Counted from the first letter of the stretch, positions 22,236 to 34,737 are shown. The stretch is DNA of 64,000 nt from Hyperoodon ampullatus (GCA_949752795.1 OX457063.1:65681783-65745782); one strand, 5' to 3'. Notes: generated by a model from the letters alone, not told the origin. Translations and numbers: made by a program.

Positions 22236-24169
22236 TTTTCTCCTTCTTCATACTGTGGACCCATTTTTAGACCACCTCTAGAATATTTCCATAACTAGAG
22301 TAAATTTGCTAATCCAAATCCCCTAACCTGTATCTATATGAAAATTTTGGTACTTTAAAGAGGATTGTTGCCAGCTCATGGAATGTTACATCTAAAAAGT
22401 GCTTTTCCTGCTTCCTTGTTGTCTTAAGCAGCTCCTTTGGGTACTTGATTAAAAGATACTTGTAAGCTTTAGTGCTGTTAAAGAAATATACATTGATTAT
22501 AGCCAAGTCTTTATACTATGAATCATTTCTTTATCAAAGTTCTATCTTTATAAATTCTAGTCACTTAAATGCAGTTTTTTAGTATTTCCCATCTAATTTG
22601 TTGCACTGTCATGTGTGATTTCTTTAATGTTATTGAATAGATTAAGAAAAGTGCACTTAGACAAATTGCTTTCATTTGACTCTCCCTTAAAAAGAAATAT
22701 ACATACATAAAAATTATAAGTGGTAGCAGAGTTTTATTATAGATTATTAGGGTCTCTCATTTACTTCCTGTCTTTCACATAACCTGGGGAAGGGGAAAGG
22801 AGAAATTTTAAATCCAAAACCTAATAAATTCAGTAGATTTCAAGGAAAATAATAAAAATTACAGTAAAGAAGATTCCAGACTCCAGATATCTACAACTAT
22901 GTGATTGTGGCTTAAAGAAATTGCAAAACCACTATGCATTTTTCATAATTAAAATATATTGTCCACCCTTCGAGTTTCTTTATATAAATAAAAAGATTGT
23001 AATTTCAGATATCATTATTGTCATACCTATTTGCCTTTATTGTAACTGGAAATTTTCAGTATCTTCTTCTTGTCTCTTTCTGACTGTTCAGTGCTCACAC
23101 ACACACATACAGTGTGTGCACGTACACACACACACACACATCTGAGGGAGTAGTAAAGCCACAAGGCATTTTATTAAGTAAATAATGCTCCTCAATGGTT
23201 TTATTCATTTTAAATAATAGATCAGAAGTTCATTTTTAGGGCACTAGCTTCTGTTTTTATATAGGAATTATTTTTAAAACCATACTATGCTATTTTCTTT
23301 CATAATTTGAATGTTGTTATGATTTCTTGGTAGCACTACAGAAATCTTCCTGCTTGTTTTTTTTTCTATTCACAGTATTCAAAGTGAGTCATGTGACCTA
23401 GATATTGAAAATTGAGGTAGAGTGTGCTACATTGCTGATATTTACTGTGAAACCTCAGAAACTGCTTCCACAGGCTAGAATTACAGGGTGCACACCATTT
23501 AATATTGCTGCACAATCATTTTTAAAGCTGGCATTAAAATATTGTTTTAAAATATTCAATTAATAGAACATAATGCTTTTATATTCCAGTTTAAAATGCA
23601 CAAATAATGATTGTTCATTTTAAAGTTTTAGATCATGCTAGATAAGACTCATTATGGATTTTTTCCCCATTATTTACCTGTGTTTAGAATTACAGTAATC
23701 TACTTGTTTTGAAATCTAACCCCAATAAGGTGCAATTAGTCTGTTGCTATTTCCTAACTTGGGGTGAACTCTGTTAAATTATTAAAAATAAAATAGTATC
23801 TAGAGTCTGCAGTATAAAATTGTGCTCATCAAGAGAAGTTATTTTACCATCTGTCAGATTGGTGTAGAACATCTCTTTCAAGAAGTCAGCTTTTACATTC
23901 AGGAAGCCATATTCTCCCAGTGTGAAAAGCTCTTTCACCGTTTAATACTTTTGTGTAAAAAATAAAACCCAGAAAGGAAAGCACTGAATGAATTAAAGCA
24001 TCTGAACAGGTGACTAACTTTCAAGTCATGTATGTACTGAGAGAATCTGATTTGTTTTCTCTTTACTCACTGCAAAAATATTATAAAATAGAGGAAATAA
24101 CAGATTACATAACAACTCTCAGCTAAGAAAATTAAAGCACAAATGTGCTAAGGATCAGCTTTGTAGTTT
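22236..24169. other. Unassigned sequence with one CA repeat
   Basis: About 1.9 kb without a recognised gene or dispersed repeat, AT-rich. A mixed CA/TG microsatellite is at 23096-23140. One of the longer stretches that might be single-copy. Confidence 0.4.
23096..23140 (+). repeat. Compound CA/TG microsatellite
   Basis: CA repeats interrupted by 'tacagtgtgtgcacgta', making a short CA-TG-CA inverted arrangement that could fold back on itself. Confidence 0.9.
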
Positions 24170-24179
24170 TGTTTGTCCT

Positions 24180-24180
<1 letters not shown>

Positions 24181-24213
<33 letters not shown>

Positions 24214-24403
24214 GGTACGCGGGTCTCTCACTGTTGTGGCCTCTCCCGTTGCGGAGCACAGGCTCTGGACGCGCAGGCTCAGCGGCCATGGCTCACGGGC
24301 CCAGCCGCTCCGCGGCATGTGGGATCTTCCCGGACCGGGGCACGAACCCGTGTCCCCTGCATCAGCAGGAGGACTCTCAACCACTGCGCCACCAGGGAAG
24401 CCC
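24181..24403 (-). mobile_element. CHR-type SINE, 11 bp TSD, long tail
   Basis: TSD 'tgtttgtcctc' at 24170-24180 and 24404-24414. The tail is 30 T with no interruption, the longest uninterrupted A/T tail among the SINEs here, which suggests a relatively recent insertion. CpG-rich body. Confidence 0.97.
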
Positions 24404-24841
24404 TGTTTGTCCTCTTGATGACAGAGAGATTAGCTTACCAAACTAATTCATAGGTTTCTTTATATAGCCAGGGAAAACTACAGAGTACCAGGGCAGATGA
24501 CCAGAATCCGTATTGAGAAGTCTAAGACCATAAGCTGGAAACTCAGTGCCTAGAATCCAATCTGAAGTACAAGGAGAGGCAGAAATAAGTAAGGAATACA
24601 ACCAGGTTTGGCCAAAGCTGGGTAGAATGAGATGCAGTAAACAAATAAACAATAAGCAAATAAAGAGAGTGGCCCGGAACCAGGACTCTAACAGAAAGTG
24701 TGGGCACAGCATATTAATACCTTTTGGGGGAGTGAGAATGGGAGGCATATCAGGACTAGAAACTTATTATAATTGAACAGTACACCTAGCTCTGATTTGT
24801 CTCCAGCTCCTGGATGAATTTACTCGTCCTTTTTCCCAAAT

Positions 24842-24942
24842 CAGTATTTCCCAAACTGGTGTTTCATGGAACAGTCTTCTAAAAGCTGTATCATGAAGGC
24901 CGGGAGAAAATATCAGTTGTCAAGTAAATCTGGAAAATGAAA

Positions 24943-24989
<47 letters not shown>

Positions 24990-25182
24990 CTCTTCATATT
25001 TTTCTTTCTTGAAAATGCATAATGCCCTTATCATGTAAAAGTTTCTTAGTAGTCCTGGAAAAAAGAAATCTGTAAACCCAACCATTCCCAAACATGTTTG
25101 ACCTGGAACACTATTTTGCATCATATCAAGTTCCATCTTTTAGAGCTGTGTTCTCCAGGACACCAGTTTGGGAAACTAACTG
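24842..25182. mobile_element. Non-autonomous DNA transposon with terminal inverted repeats
   Basis: The left end 'cagtatttcccaaactggtg' and the reverse complement of the right end (cagttagtttcccaaactgg) share a 15-base identical core, TTTCCCAAACTGGTG, and similar flanks. Ends starting CAG are typical of hAT elements. Length is about 341 bp, with no reading frame for a transposase. An 8 bp TSD is not clear. The family is not named with certainty. Confidence 0.7.
24945..24982 (+). repeat. (AC)19 microsatellite inside a DNA transposon
   Basis: 38 uninterrupted AC bases followed by 'atatatac', in the centre of the inverted-repeat element. Confidence 0.96.
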
Positions 25183-26599
25183 TCTTTTTTTATAACTATT
25201 TCAATAAGCTGTTGCAAAGCCATTTTTAAAAGGTAGGATATATGCTGAATAAACGAATGAATTTGTCCAATATTTACTAATATAGTTGTTTCAACTTCAC
25301 ACAAGATCCAGTCTTTGATACAAGAAGGGCTTACATTATTATTTGTATAGTCAGACAAATAGGAAATCACTATAGCTACTTATTTTTAAAGGTCACTTAG
25401 TGTGTTGAGTTATATGAGCTAGACTCTACAACACAGAACCACCGATCCCATATTTGGGGCAACAATCACTATTCATTAATAAGAGCATCAAAGCATGTTT
25501 CACAACAATTATATTGTGCTCTTAGTAATTCTTGGTAAAGAGGACTCCAACTAAAAGGGTCCTGAAGTGGTCTTGTGTTAACAAGACACACAGAACTGCC
25601 AGTAACCAGGAGATTTATACTTTCTGTTCTGGATCTGCCATCAGCTGTCTATGAGACATTATAAAAGATATTTCTCTTCTGAAAAATGAGGAGATTACTA
25701 CTTCCCAGCTAGATATTAAGAATGAACTTCTAAAAAATTCTAAGTTCTATGCTCATTCTCTACCCAATATTAATGTGAATTTCCAAAAGATGGATGTAGT
25801 ATTAAAAGTTTCTGTTACCCTCTATTTTAAGTGATCTTCCAAACATAATTTGGGAAATACAGGACTAAATATATTCCAAAATTCCTTGTAATTCTGAAAT
25901 GTTATATTCAATTATTCTAAATTATATATTTACATTTTTCTCCTTACAAGAAAGAGGACGGTATAAGTTCTTTATAAGCAAAGAACTTTACCATGTGCTT
26001 GTGAGGGACCAGAGCTATTTGAAAAATGTCCTAGGTTACAGTATTATCTTATAACAACTCAACATTTAATTAGATCTTTTTAATTTTTAATTAATTAAAA
26101 ATAATATATGCATGATTTTAGAGTGTTAAAGGTTTTTAAAGTTGTTTTATAGTATTGGTCTTTATGATTTCTAGATAAAATACTCTAAAATCATGAACAT
26201 ATTATTTTTTACTTTAAAAAATTGCATGTTACAACTCTAAGGAAATAATAGCTAAAGAAGAAATCGTTTTTCCAAAATAGAAACCGTGTTGGTTTTTGTC
26301 ACTTAATTTAGTAATTCCTCAGTGTCATGTGTCATCGCATATTCTAAAACATTTTTGAATATGACATTATAGTAACTTTCTGCTATTAAAAAAAACAAAA
26401 ATAAAGGGAAAATATTTTATTTCTTTGGAGGTAGAGTGGAACGTAGAATGGTTGGGATTTTCTTAAGGAAAATTTAGTTGCAAAAAATATTTGGGACAGG
26501 AGACCGTTTGAAAAGATTCTCACTGGCCAAATTTGAGACAGTTTGAGTATCAAAATAAATAATGATGATAATGAATTATAACACACTGAATAAAATAAG
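25183..26599. other. Unassigned AT-rich sequence
   Basis: No gene or named repeat is seen. It contains the inverted repeat described separately at 26097-26208. Confidence 0.4.
26097..26208. repeat. Inverted repeat, 30 bp arms, 52 bp spacer
   Basis: The left arm 26097-26126 and the reverse complement of the right arm 26179-26208 share AAAATAATAT and CATGATTTTAGAGT with about three mismatches. No known element is recognised around it. It could be the remains of a small palindromic transposon or a hairpin-forming AT-rich duplication. Confidence 0.75.
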
Positions 26600-27505
26600 A
26601 ATCTAACCATTAAATGAATAAATAAATAAATGAGAGAGAAGAGAAAGCTCTTTCTTAAATTAGAAGGACAACTAATACAAGAGATCAGATCGTGGAGTTA
26701 GAAAACCATCAATGGGATGCTAAAATTAGTGGGTCAAATTTTACATAAAATACTTCCAAAATATTTCCCCACGATTAACTTTTTAACTATAAAGGAAACA
26801 ATAATTTGACAGTGGAGAAACCGGTGGACATCACATTAACAAACTGATCAAATTTAACACCATCAATATTGTATTAAACTGACATTTCATGTGCCTCCTG
26901 ATATGATACACTTGAAAAGCACACAGCATTACCTCTGTAGTATTCCGCCAAAATGCATAACGCAAAGCTAAGTATGAGCAAACGTCAGACAGACTCAGAA
27001 TGAGGGACATTTAACAAAATACCTGGCCTGCATTCTTCAAAAATGTCAACATCAAGAAAGACAGAGGCCAAGTGAAAGGTCCATTTTAAAGGAAACTAAG
27101 AATCTTTAACAACTAAATGTAATGTGTGATAATGGAACCTGGCCCAGGGGATTTTTTAAAAAGTATAAAATGCTAAAAGGGCATTATTTAATAGTTATCA
27201 AAAATTTAATATGAACTGTGAGTTACATATATTAAATTTCTTGATTTCAAAAATTGTATTGTGGTTATATAAGAGAATGCCCATGTTCTAAGGAAATGCT
27301 TACTGAAGTTTTCAGAAGTAAATTGGCACATTGCTCCAATTTACTCTTAAAATAAGAAATTAGATAAATAGATAAGATACTTAGATGACAAAACAAATGG
27401 GGCAAAATGTAAACAATTGAGGAATCTAGATAATGTTTCTGGAGAGTTCCTCATCCTATTCTTGCAACATTTCTCTAAGTTTGAATTTATACCAAAATAA
27501 AAAGT
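26600..27505 (+). repeat. Ancient L1M-like 3' UTR relic, copy 2
   Basis: Forward copy of the family also found at 7465 and 58560: 'cagtggagaaaccggtggac', 'ctcctgatatgatacacttg', 'gagggacatttaacaaaat', 'tgtggttatataagagaatg', 'acaattgaggaatctagat' and a final 'ccaaaataaaaagtttt'. A terminal A-rich AATAAA end supports the orientation. The left boundary is vague. Confidence 0.6.
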
Positions 27506-27729
27506 TTTAATACTTCTTTGAACTTGAGTATGCCACTGAGAGTTAAAGCCTGTTTCATTATCATGGGTCAAATTGTTCCAACTATCTAAGAAAAAAGGCC
27601 AAACCTTAGAAATGTATTCCTTGCTCTTTGTCCAAATTGATAAAATTATAAAGCTAAATTAATATGGTGATTAATCCCCCTCCCTCAAGAAAAGGTAATT
27701 TATAGTGTATTTGTGAGCCATGTTAAATT

Positions 27730-28095
27730 CTTTTTTTTTAAGATTTATTTATTTATTTTATTTATTTATTTTTGGCTGCATCGGGTCTCAGTTGTGGCCC
27801 GTGGGATCTTCATTGAGGCATGCAGGATCTTTCCTTGTGGAGCGTGGGCTTCTCTCTAGTTGTGGTGGGAGAGTTTTCTCTTCTCTAGTTGTGGTGTGCG
27901 GGTTCCAGAGCTCGTGGGCTCTGTAGTTTGTGGCACACAGGCTCTCTAGTTGAGGCGCACTAGCTCAGTAATTGTGGCATGCGGATTTAGTTGCCCCGCG
28001 GCATGTGGGATCCTAGTTCCCTGACCAGGGATCAAACCCGTGTCCCCTGCATTATAAGGTGGGCCCTTTACCCCTGGACCACCAGGGAAGTCCCT
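27730..28095 (-). mobile_element. CHR-type SINE, long form, 11 bp TSD
   Basis: TSD 'catgttaaatt' at 27719-27729 and 28096-28106. The tail is (attt)n rather than pure T. The body is the ~300 bp form with repeated 'ctctagttgtggtg' blocks, and it ends 'gaccaccagggaagtccc'. Confidence 0.95.
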
Positions 28096-28106
28096 CATGT
28101 TAAATT

Positions 28107-28653
28107 TTTTATGTTATATGTACCATATGAATTCAGGGTATTAATATTTTAAGTGAATGCACTTGGAGAATGTACAACGGACAGCTGTTTCAAGATACAC
28201 ATAAAACTTAGACTACATCCATTCTTCCCAACCTCCACCCCACGTGCCACATGCTTGTTTATTCCTCATCCTCCACTTTATGTGGCTAATTCAAGTGTAA
28301 CAAGAGCTTTGTCCGGTAATCTTTTTTGCCTTCTATATTTTGTAATTATTGTCACCGCTCTATAAAGGTGATAGTTTATGTATTAAATTAAGAAAGGTTT
28401 TTTTAAAAAGACTTTCTACTTAAAAAATTACCTAGTTTTTGATATTTTCTTTGTGTCATATATTACTATGTTTTATTTTTTAAGTGGGATAATCATTAAA
28501 TTATCCTTTTAAATATTTTGAGTACATTGCCATTTTTTAAAACCTGGCACAATATGTATATTTACATTATGTATGTTATTTACATGTATTATATACATAT
28601 TTACATAAAGGAAGTAAAAATATGTTTTACTTCTTTTACCCTTCTCAAAGTAT
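28107..28653. other. Unassigned sequence between two SINEs
   Basis: No gene or named repeat is recognised. Confidence 0.4.
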
Positions 28654-28665
28654 AAATCTTGCCTT

Positions 28666-28879
28666 CTTTTTTTTTTTTTTTTTTTTGCGGTACGCGGGCC
28701 TCTCACTGTTGTGGCCTCTCCCGTTGAGGAGCACAGGCTCCGGACGCGCAGGCTCAGCAGCCATGGCTCACGGGCCTAGCCGCTCCGCGGCATGTGGGAT
28801 CTTCCCAGACCGGGGCACGAAACCGTGTCCCCTGCATCGGCAGGCGGACTCTCAACCACTGCACCACTAGAGAAGCCCC
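28666..28879 (-). mobile_element. CHR-type SINE, 12 bp TSD
   Basis: Exact TSD 'aaatcttgcctt' at 28654-28665 and 28880-28891. 20-base T-rich tail. Short form. Confidence 0.97.
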
Positions 28880-28950
28880 AAATCTTGCCTTGTTTGGACA
28901 CATAAGCTATATAGTCTTTATACACTAATTAATATTTGTTTTCTTTTCAG

Positions 28951-29056
28951 AAGTTACATTTGCGACATTGCGAGTTGGCAAGTCAGAGTAAAATCCAGAG
29001 GACTAAATTGTACTGTGGTTTAATTTTTTTAAGATATTTTCCATTTAATAGATAAT
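28951..29056 (+). other. Splice-acceptor-like site with short open frame (weak)
   Basis: 'gttttcttttcag' is a good acceptor-like tract. The 35 codons after it are open (starting KLHLRHCELASQ) and close at TAA near 29054. It includes two CpGs and is not in a recognised repeat. No partner exon is visible, so this is only a candidate alternative or terminal exon. Confidence 0.15.
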
Positions 29057-29236
29057 CAGGAGACAAAGACTGTTATAGATTCAGATATCAGCTGGTATAA
29101 TTTTTGAATCCAAGAGTCTAGACCAAAAACAAATGTGTAAGAGGGGTAAACTAAGAGCAAGAAAGTATGTGTGAATATATGAGTATGTTTGAAGCAGGAT
29201 TTTTAAATTGTTTTGATGTTTCTGTGTAAGAAAGAA

Positions 29237-29364
29237 TATTATTATTATTATTATTAGGCCATACTGCATGACATGTGGGATCTTAGTTCCCTGACCAGGG
29301 ATTGAACCCGTGCCCCCTGCAGCGGAAGCTCAGAGTCTTAACCGCTGGACCACCAGGGAAGTCT
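29237..29364 (-). mobile_element. CHR-related SINE, short form with (ATT) tail
   Basis: Reverse orientation: (att)7 tail, 'gatcttagttccctgaccag', 'gggattgaacccgtgcc' (B-box) and the head 'gaccaccagggaagtct'. The sides read 'aagaaagaatatt' and 'aagaagacatatt', an imperfect TSD. It lacks most of the body seen in the ~210 bp form. Confidence 0.85.
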
Positions 29365-30284
29365 CAAGAAGACATATTCTTATTCTTAACGTTATAAATA
29401 TTGAGAGAGATGAAGGATTGTTTTCTCACAGAACATTTAGTGGCTTTCTAAGTAAAGGTAAATATATAAGCATTTCAGCAAATGATTTTTTTTTCTGTTG
29501 AATCTTATTTTTTTAATTCCACCAAGAATTTTATAGTCTACATTCAAAATGTGTTGAATAAAACATGTCAGTAATATTCTTGCCCTTTTAACAACCATAT
29601 AATTTCTCTGAGAAAATGGTCCTGTGTCATCATGTAAAATTATTTTATAGAATTAAATCTTGGCGCTCTTATCTACATAAGAAAGGATTCAACACCAATG
29701 TTGACCTACTTTTTTTTCTCATTCAGATTTTTTTAGCAAGAGAATAACTGTCTCACACCAAGATTTGAAACTAGAATTTTATCGTAATGTATTTAAAAAG
29801 AGAAACTCATTCTTCTTGTGTTTCTGTAATCTGAATATCAGGTTATACCATATCAACAGCCAGCAGATGGAGAAAAAAAAAATGCTGTGGGAAGCTAGGC
29901 TATAAATACTAGGTTAATTCCAGAACTTCAAGATTTTCAAAATTTTGCTAAAGCTTCTCTAAACTCTCTGATCTTTTAGTAAGAAATTCATAGTTTAGAG
30001 TGGGAAAGAAAGGCACAGAATCTCAAGTTGAGGTCTGTATACTTCAGGTGGTTTCATCATCCTCTTATACTTCCTGTGAAAGCCATTTTTGGTTTTCTAA
30101 TCTCCTCATTGGTGTCAGTTCAAAAAAATCGTTCAATTGGGAATAGAAAAGTGATTTTTTTCCCCCATAATACCAGTGTTGTGACTCTCTTATACATCTA
30201 GTGACCTTCCTATTAAAAAAAATCAATGTATTAAATTTACCCTTAGTAATTGAATGCCCAGTTGGAAAAGCTGCTTTGGCTTTC
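29365..30284. other. Unassigned sequence
   Basis: No gene, RNA or named repeat is recognised. Confidence 0.4.
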
Positions 30285-30450
30285 ATTCATTAAGTATAAT
30301 TCATGCACATGTGTGCCAGGTTCTGTAGTTGGATTAATGTTGCAGACATAGAAGATATAGTTCCCATTCTCAAGTTGCTTAAGACAAGCCGACTGAACCA
30401 TAACAATGCAATATAATAAATATGATATAAGTAAGCACAATGTGCTGTGG
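30285..30450 (-). repeat. Probable L2 relic
   Basis: 'tgtgccaggttctgtagttg', 'gcagacatagaagatatag', 'ttcccattctcaagttgc' and 'caatgtgctgtggaggtatg' fit the L2 3' region in reverse, at high divergence. Confidence 0.5.
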
Positions 30451-30738
30451 AGGTATGTAGTAATAGCTCCTAACCCAAAGTGGGTAGCTGTAGAAGTCAG
30501 TGATTTTGACTACCAAAGATGGGGTTAGTAAAATATGAGGTGAATTTTGTGATCCAAATCAGCTTTTTTCAAGACAAACATTAGTCTTATTAACATTACC
30601 AATGTATTGAATGTCTATGATATGTTAAATGTTACAACAAATGCAGTCTTATCATCTATATTAGATATCTTAATAATAATGAGAATTTTCCCTAAGAAAA
30701 TATTTGTCTTATTTCTTCTGATTGTTGGGCTCTTTATA

Positions 30739-30776
30739 ACCATAAAGAGTGGTATAAACCATAAAGACTGGTATAT
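30739..30776 (+). repeat. Small tandem duplication
   Basis: 'accataaagagtggtata' is followed directly by 'aaccataaagactggtata', two units of 18-19 bp with one substitution. Confidence 0.8.
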
Positions 30777-33700
30777 GCCAATTCAGGGCACACAGCTCTC
30801 ACGTACTGTTGGCTTTCAGAGATACCCAAGGAAAACTATGGATTCATTAGTAAAAATTCATCCTTTACTACTATAAACCCAGCTCAAACTCATGTCATAC
30901 TAATGATTGTTGGATCATTCCCTTCATCCTAGTGTGTGAAGGACAATAAATCATGATTACATTGTCAGCCCTCAGTGGTAGGAAAAAGCATTGTGATGTA
31001 GTGTTTCTGAAAAGTAGTAGTAATGAATTTGGAGAAACAGCCTTGAACAGAGAGGGAGATTTCCAAACACAAGAAAAAGGGAATACAGAAATTAAGACCA
31101 AAGATAAGAAGGTGGGAAAGGTTAGCAAAGAGAAAATGAGTTTAAGTGAAGTAAGGTAAGTGGAAGAAAATGTAATAGGCTCAAGAAGTTTGAGGACATT
31201 AATAGTTAAATATCATACAGAAAGACTTAATGGAAACTCACTTGTACTTGAAGTTGGGATGTTGGGCCGTCTTTGTTATTTTCTACAATTCTGTCTCTGA
31301 TTTTTACCAACTCTGCTACCACGGTAACTGAGGGAAATTACTTTAGCCTTTAATCAGTTCTAATTAGCTCTCTATAGTGTAATGAAGACCTATATCTTAT
31401 CTTTAGTTGCGTACTGCAGTAAACACATAGTTTAGTCGTATATAGTCATCTAATTTTTAAAAGAACTATGTGTTGATATGGCTACAAAATTAATTTTTAA
31501 CTTTGGTAAGAACAGACTTTAGTGGTAAATGAAAAATTTGTTCTGTAATATCACAGGAAAGCAAGCAGGCCCAATTTTTGAATAAGCTGAACCATTCAAC
31601 GTTTTCAGGAAGCAGAGGGAGAGAATATCTTTGAGAAGGTTATGTTTACTTATTTTTTATTTCCACTCATGATTTTAGTAGATCTCAGTCAATTGGGGGA
31701 ACAATATCTCTTGTTCAGTGATACTATTTCATTACAGTGAGAAGTACACAGTGAATAACCGGATAATGACCTAACACAGTAATGATTCTTGTTGATTTAT
31801 ATCTCATATGGGGAAAAATAAAAACATGTTCATCTGTATTTGCTGTTGAAAGGAGAGGTTTTACAAATACCATTTTTGCTTTCACTTATCATGCATTACA
31901 TCTATTATCTTTTCAATAATTGATAAATCATAAGACTTTTTGGACCAAAGTATATTGGAACCTTTAGGATTTTGAAAATTTCAAACTGATGGTATTCATA
32001 TGACATAAATGTTGATGATGGCTTAAATTTTAAAACAGACAAGCTTCTGTCTACCTGCAAGTCACCTTTTTAGGAGATTCTGAAACCAGTTACATTTACT
32101 GAAAAATCCCCAATTAAAATGTGAAGCAAGTAAAATACTCTCAATAGTCATTAGGTTACTATAATCCTTTTTTTGTGCGTTTACCAATTAGAATTATTCT
32201 TAATACTGTAATTGGCTTTCCACACCCTCCTTTTTCAGCACAGTCCTTTTAAGTGTTGAATATAGCCTTACCTAATGACATTACTGATATAATATATTGA
32301 GATACTTCATTGGGTTGGAGTGACTTACTAGATGCCAATTTGCCACACCCAGAATGTTGCAAAGCTTAGAACATGGCACACAGGCCTATTTACTTGTTCC
32401 AGACTAAATAAGTATCTTTGTGTATGTGTGTGTATATATACATATGCCCATGTATTCCTTTATTTCAATGATCTTTATTACAGCGATAGAGGGCAGAACA
32501 ATTCTGAATGTATACATAGGTGTTTAACAATCCTCAGTCATCTTATTATCTTTTACAGTGTAAAAGACCCTTGAGCAACATTAAGCAATATAAGACCATA
32601 TTCTGTATTTCTTGTTATGGGTCTAAGGTATCCTAATTTATTTCTCAATAAATTAGTTAGTTAACAGGTGTTTGTTGAACACTTTCTAAGTGTAACCTAA
32701 AGTTTAAAGTAATATTAAAGAAAATAAAGTGAAACCGTGGCCCCTGTTGACCTTCCATTTAAGTGTTTCCCCATAGTAGAAGAATCTGCAGGTGACCAGT
32801 CTGCTCCCTTGCCCTGGGGTTGAGGTGTGGAGGACAGAGTACATCCTCTCAGGACCCTGGGATACTGAAGAAAATGATCTTTCAGACAGATGTACAAATT
32901 GGTGCCACAGATACAAAGTAATAATAATACAGATTGTACTGTCCTCCTGAATTGTCATATCTAGCCTCCTTTCTGCCACACATACATATGACTATACTTA
33001 TATTTTAGAGCATTTCTTTTTTTACTCCTAAGTGTGCTTTTTTCTTAACATTAAAAAACAATACTATTTTAAATATTTGATCACTATTCCAGTATAATGA
33101 TTTTATTTTGGATTCAAGTTAACTTCTTAGCTAACATTATTTAATGCCTATTGTGTACAAATATTATGTTAAACATTGATCCTGAATGCCACAGCCCTGG
33201 ACTTTTATTTTAGCATCCTTTCCAAAGTATAATACATGTAATTAATGAAAATTCTATAAGTACCCGCTCCAAAACACCATGGTTTAATAGTATATCTTAG
33301 GCCTACTGCTGAATCTTTACTTTATTAGTAAAAAGAGAGTTTAGGGAAGAAATATTTTTAAATCTTATATTTTTGTATCGGTCAAGATTCTTTATTACAA
33401 ATAACATAATTCTCTTTGACTAGTTTAACATCAAAGGAAACACAATAAAAGGTATTAAGTAGCTAACAGACTCCAGCAGGACCAGAGAACTGGCTCTGAA
33501 GTTAATAACATTTTCCAAGCATCTTTCAGGAGCTCCTCTAGCGAAAAACACTCTTTTCACTGGCACCCAGCACTTATGATGCATCCGTCTGAACACCACT
33601 ACTATCCCAGAAGAATATCCCAAAGAAATACCTGATATTTCTACCAACAAATCAAGTTATCCAAGAAGAGTTGTATCCTCAGGTTGTTTGCTTCCAGTGT

Positions 33701-34102
33701 CAAATCACACTCTGTGAATTTGATTGCTGGAACCAAAGATACTTGCCTAGCTGCAAGACAGTCTCAGAATGCTAGTTTTCTGATCTCTGCCTTAAGAAGA
33801 TTGGTATCATATTGTAGAAAGTTAACAAAATATAAAGGAAGTATTCAAAACGTTGTGGCAGCCAGGGTGACCAATGCCACAGACAACAGTGACCTAGATT
33901 AATTTTCATGTTAAATCTTTGCAGCATTTTATATTTTTAGGGGTCAGATATAGGTCATTGTCTTTCTCTGGGAAATTTATTCCAATCTTTGCCTTCAGTA
34001 ACCATCCAAATTATTTTCTCAGTAAATCACCCACCATATATTAACTTCTCTAACCACCATTCATTGTTGAACTGAACAAGAGGAGCACATCTGTGGTGTA
34101 AG
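30777..34102. other. Long stretch without recognised gene
   Basis: About 3.3 kb. 33128-33190 weakly resembles reverse MIR. 33360-33800 reads like a diverged unnamed old repeat. A strong-looking donor 'aaggtaagtgg' sits at the end of a 68-codon charged frame (30953-31159), but no acceptor or partner exon is visible. Otherwise nothing can be supported. Confidence 0.4.
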
Positions 34103-34320
34103 GCAAGATTTCTTGCCCTTAGCACTATTGACATTTCAGATGGATAATTCTTTGTTGCTGGGGACTATCCTGTGCATTATGGGACGTTTAGCAGCATCTC
34201 TAGCCTCTACTCATTAGGTGCCAGTAGCATACACACACACACACACACACACACACAATGATAATTAAAATTGTCTTCAGAAATAGACAAATGTCCCCTG
34301 GGGTGCAAAATCACTGCCAG
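34103..34320 (-). mobile_element. MER20-type DNA transposon, left part
   Basis: Matches the MER20 hAT non-autonomous element read in reverse: 'cttagcactattgacattt', 'tggataattctttgttgctg', 'cctgtgcattatgggacg', 'ttagcagcatctctagcctc' and 'caaatgtcccctggggtgca'. It is interrupted after 34320 by L1 B and resumes at 40143. A CA microsatellite (34231-34257) replaces the usual C-rich patch. Confidence 0.88.
34231..34257 (+). repeat. (AC)n microsatellite within MER20
   Basis: 27 bases of AC at the position where MER20 normally has a poly-C stretch, so it probably expanded from that site. Confidence 0.95.
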
Positions 34321-34527
34321 CACTGAGCTCTGCCCACCAAAGCAACAGCGAGCTCTACCCACCACCAGTCCCTCCCATCAGGAAACTTCCACAAGTCTCT
34401 TAGATAGCCTCATCAACCAGAAGTCAGACAGCAGAAGCAAGAAAAACTACAGTCCTGCAGCCTGTGGAACAAAAACCACATTCACAGAAAGATACACAAG
34501 ACAAGAAGGCAGAGGGCTATATACCAG

Positions 34528-34737
34528 ATGAAAGAACAAGATAAAACCCCAGAAAAACAACTAAATGAAGTGGAGATAGGCAACCTTCCAGAAAAAGAAT
34601 TCAGAATAATGATAGTCAACATGATCCAGGACCTCGGAAAAAGAATGGAGGCAAAGATTGAAAAGTTGCAAGAAATGTTTAACAAAGACCTAGAAGAATT
34701 AAAGAACAAACAAACAGATGAACAGTACAATAACTGA
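34528..34737 (+). pseudogene. L1 B ORF1 N-terminal fragment
   Basis: 69 codons from the first in-frame ATG. Charged, with the heptad-like KRMEAKIEKLQEMF stretch that starts the ORF1p coiled coil. A frameshift near 34725-34735 moves the rest of ORF1 to another frame, with a 20 bp overlap between frames. Confidence 0.85.

Noticed and set aside
24145..24453. Overlapping open frames of 78-102 codons on both strands
   Set aside because: They read through the CHR SINE at 24181-24403. The same peptide phrases recur in every SINE copy (19525, 28666, 45192, 62235), so they are repeat composition and not genes.
27347..27571. 74-codon minus-strand frame
   Set aside because: Antisense to an ancient L1M-like 3' end. 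AT-rich with no domain.
30953..31159. 68-codon charged frame ending at a strong-looking splice donor
   Set aside because: No acceptor, no partner exon and no family match. A GTAAGT alone occurs often by chance.
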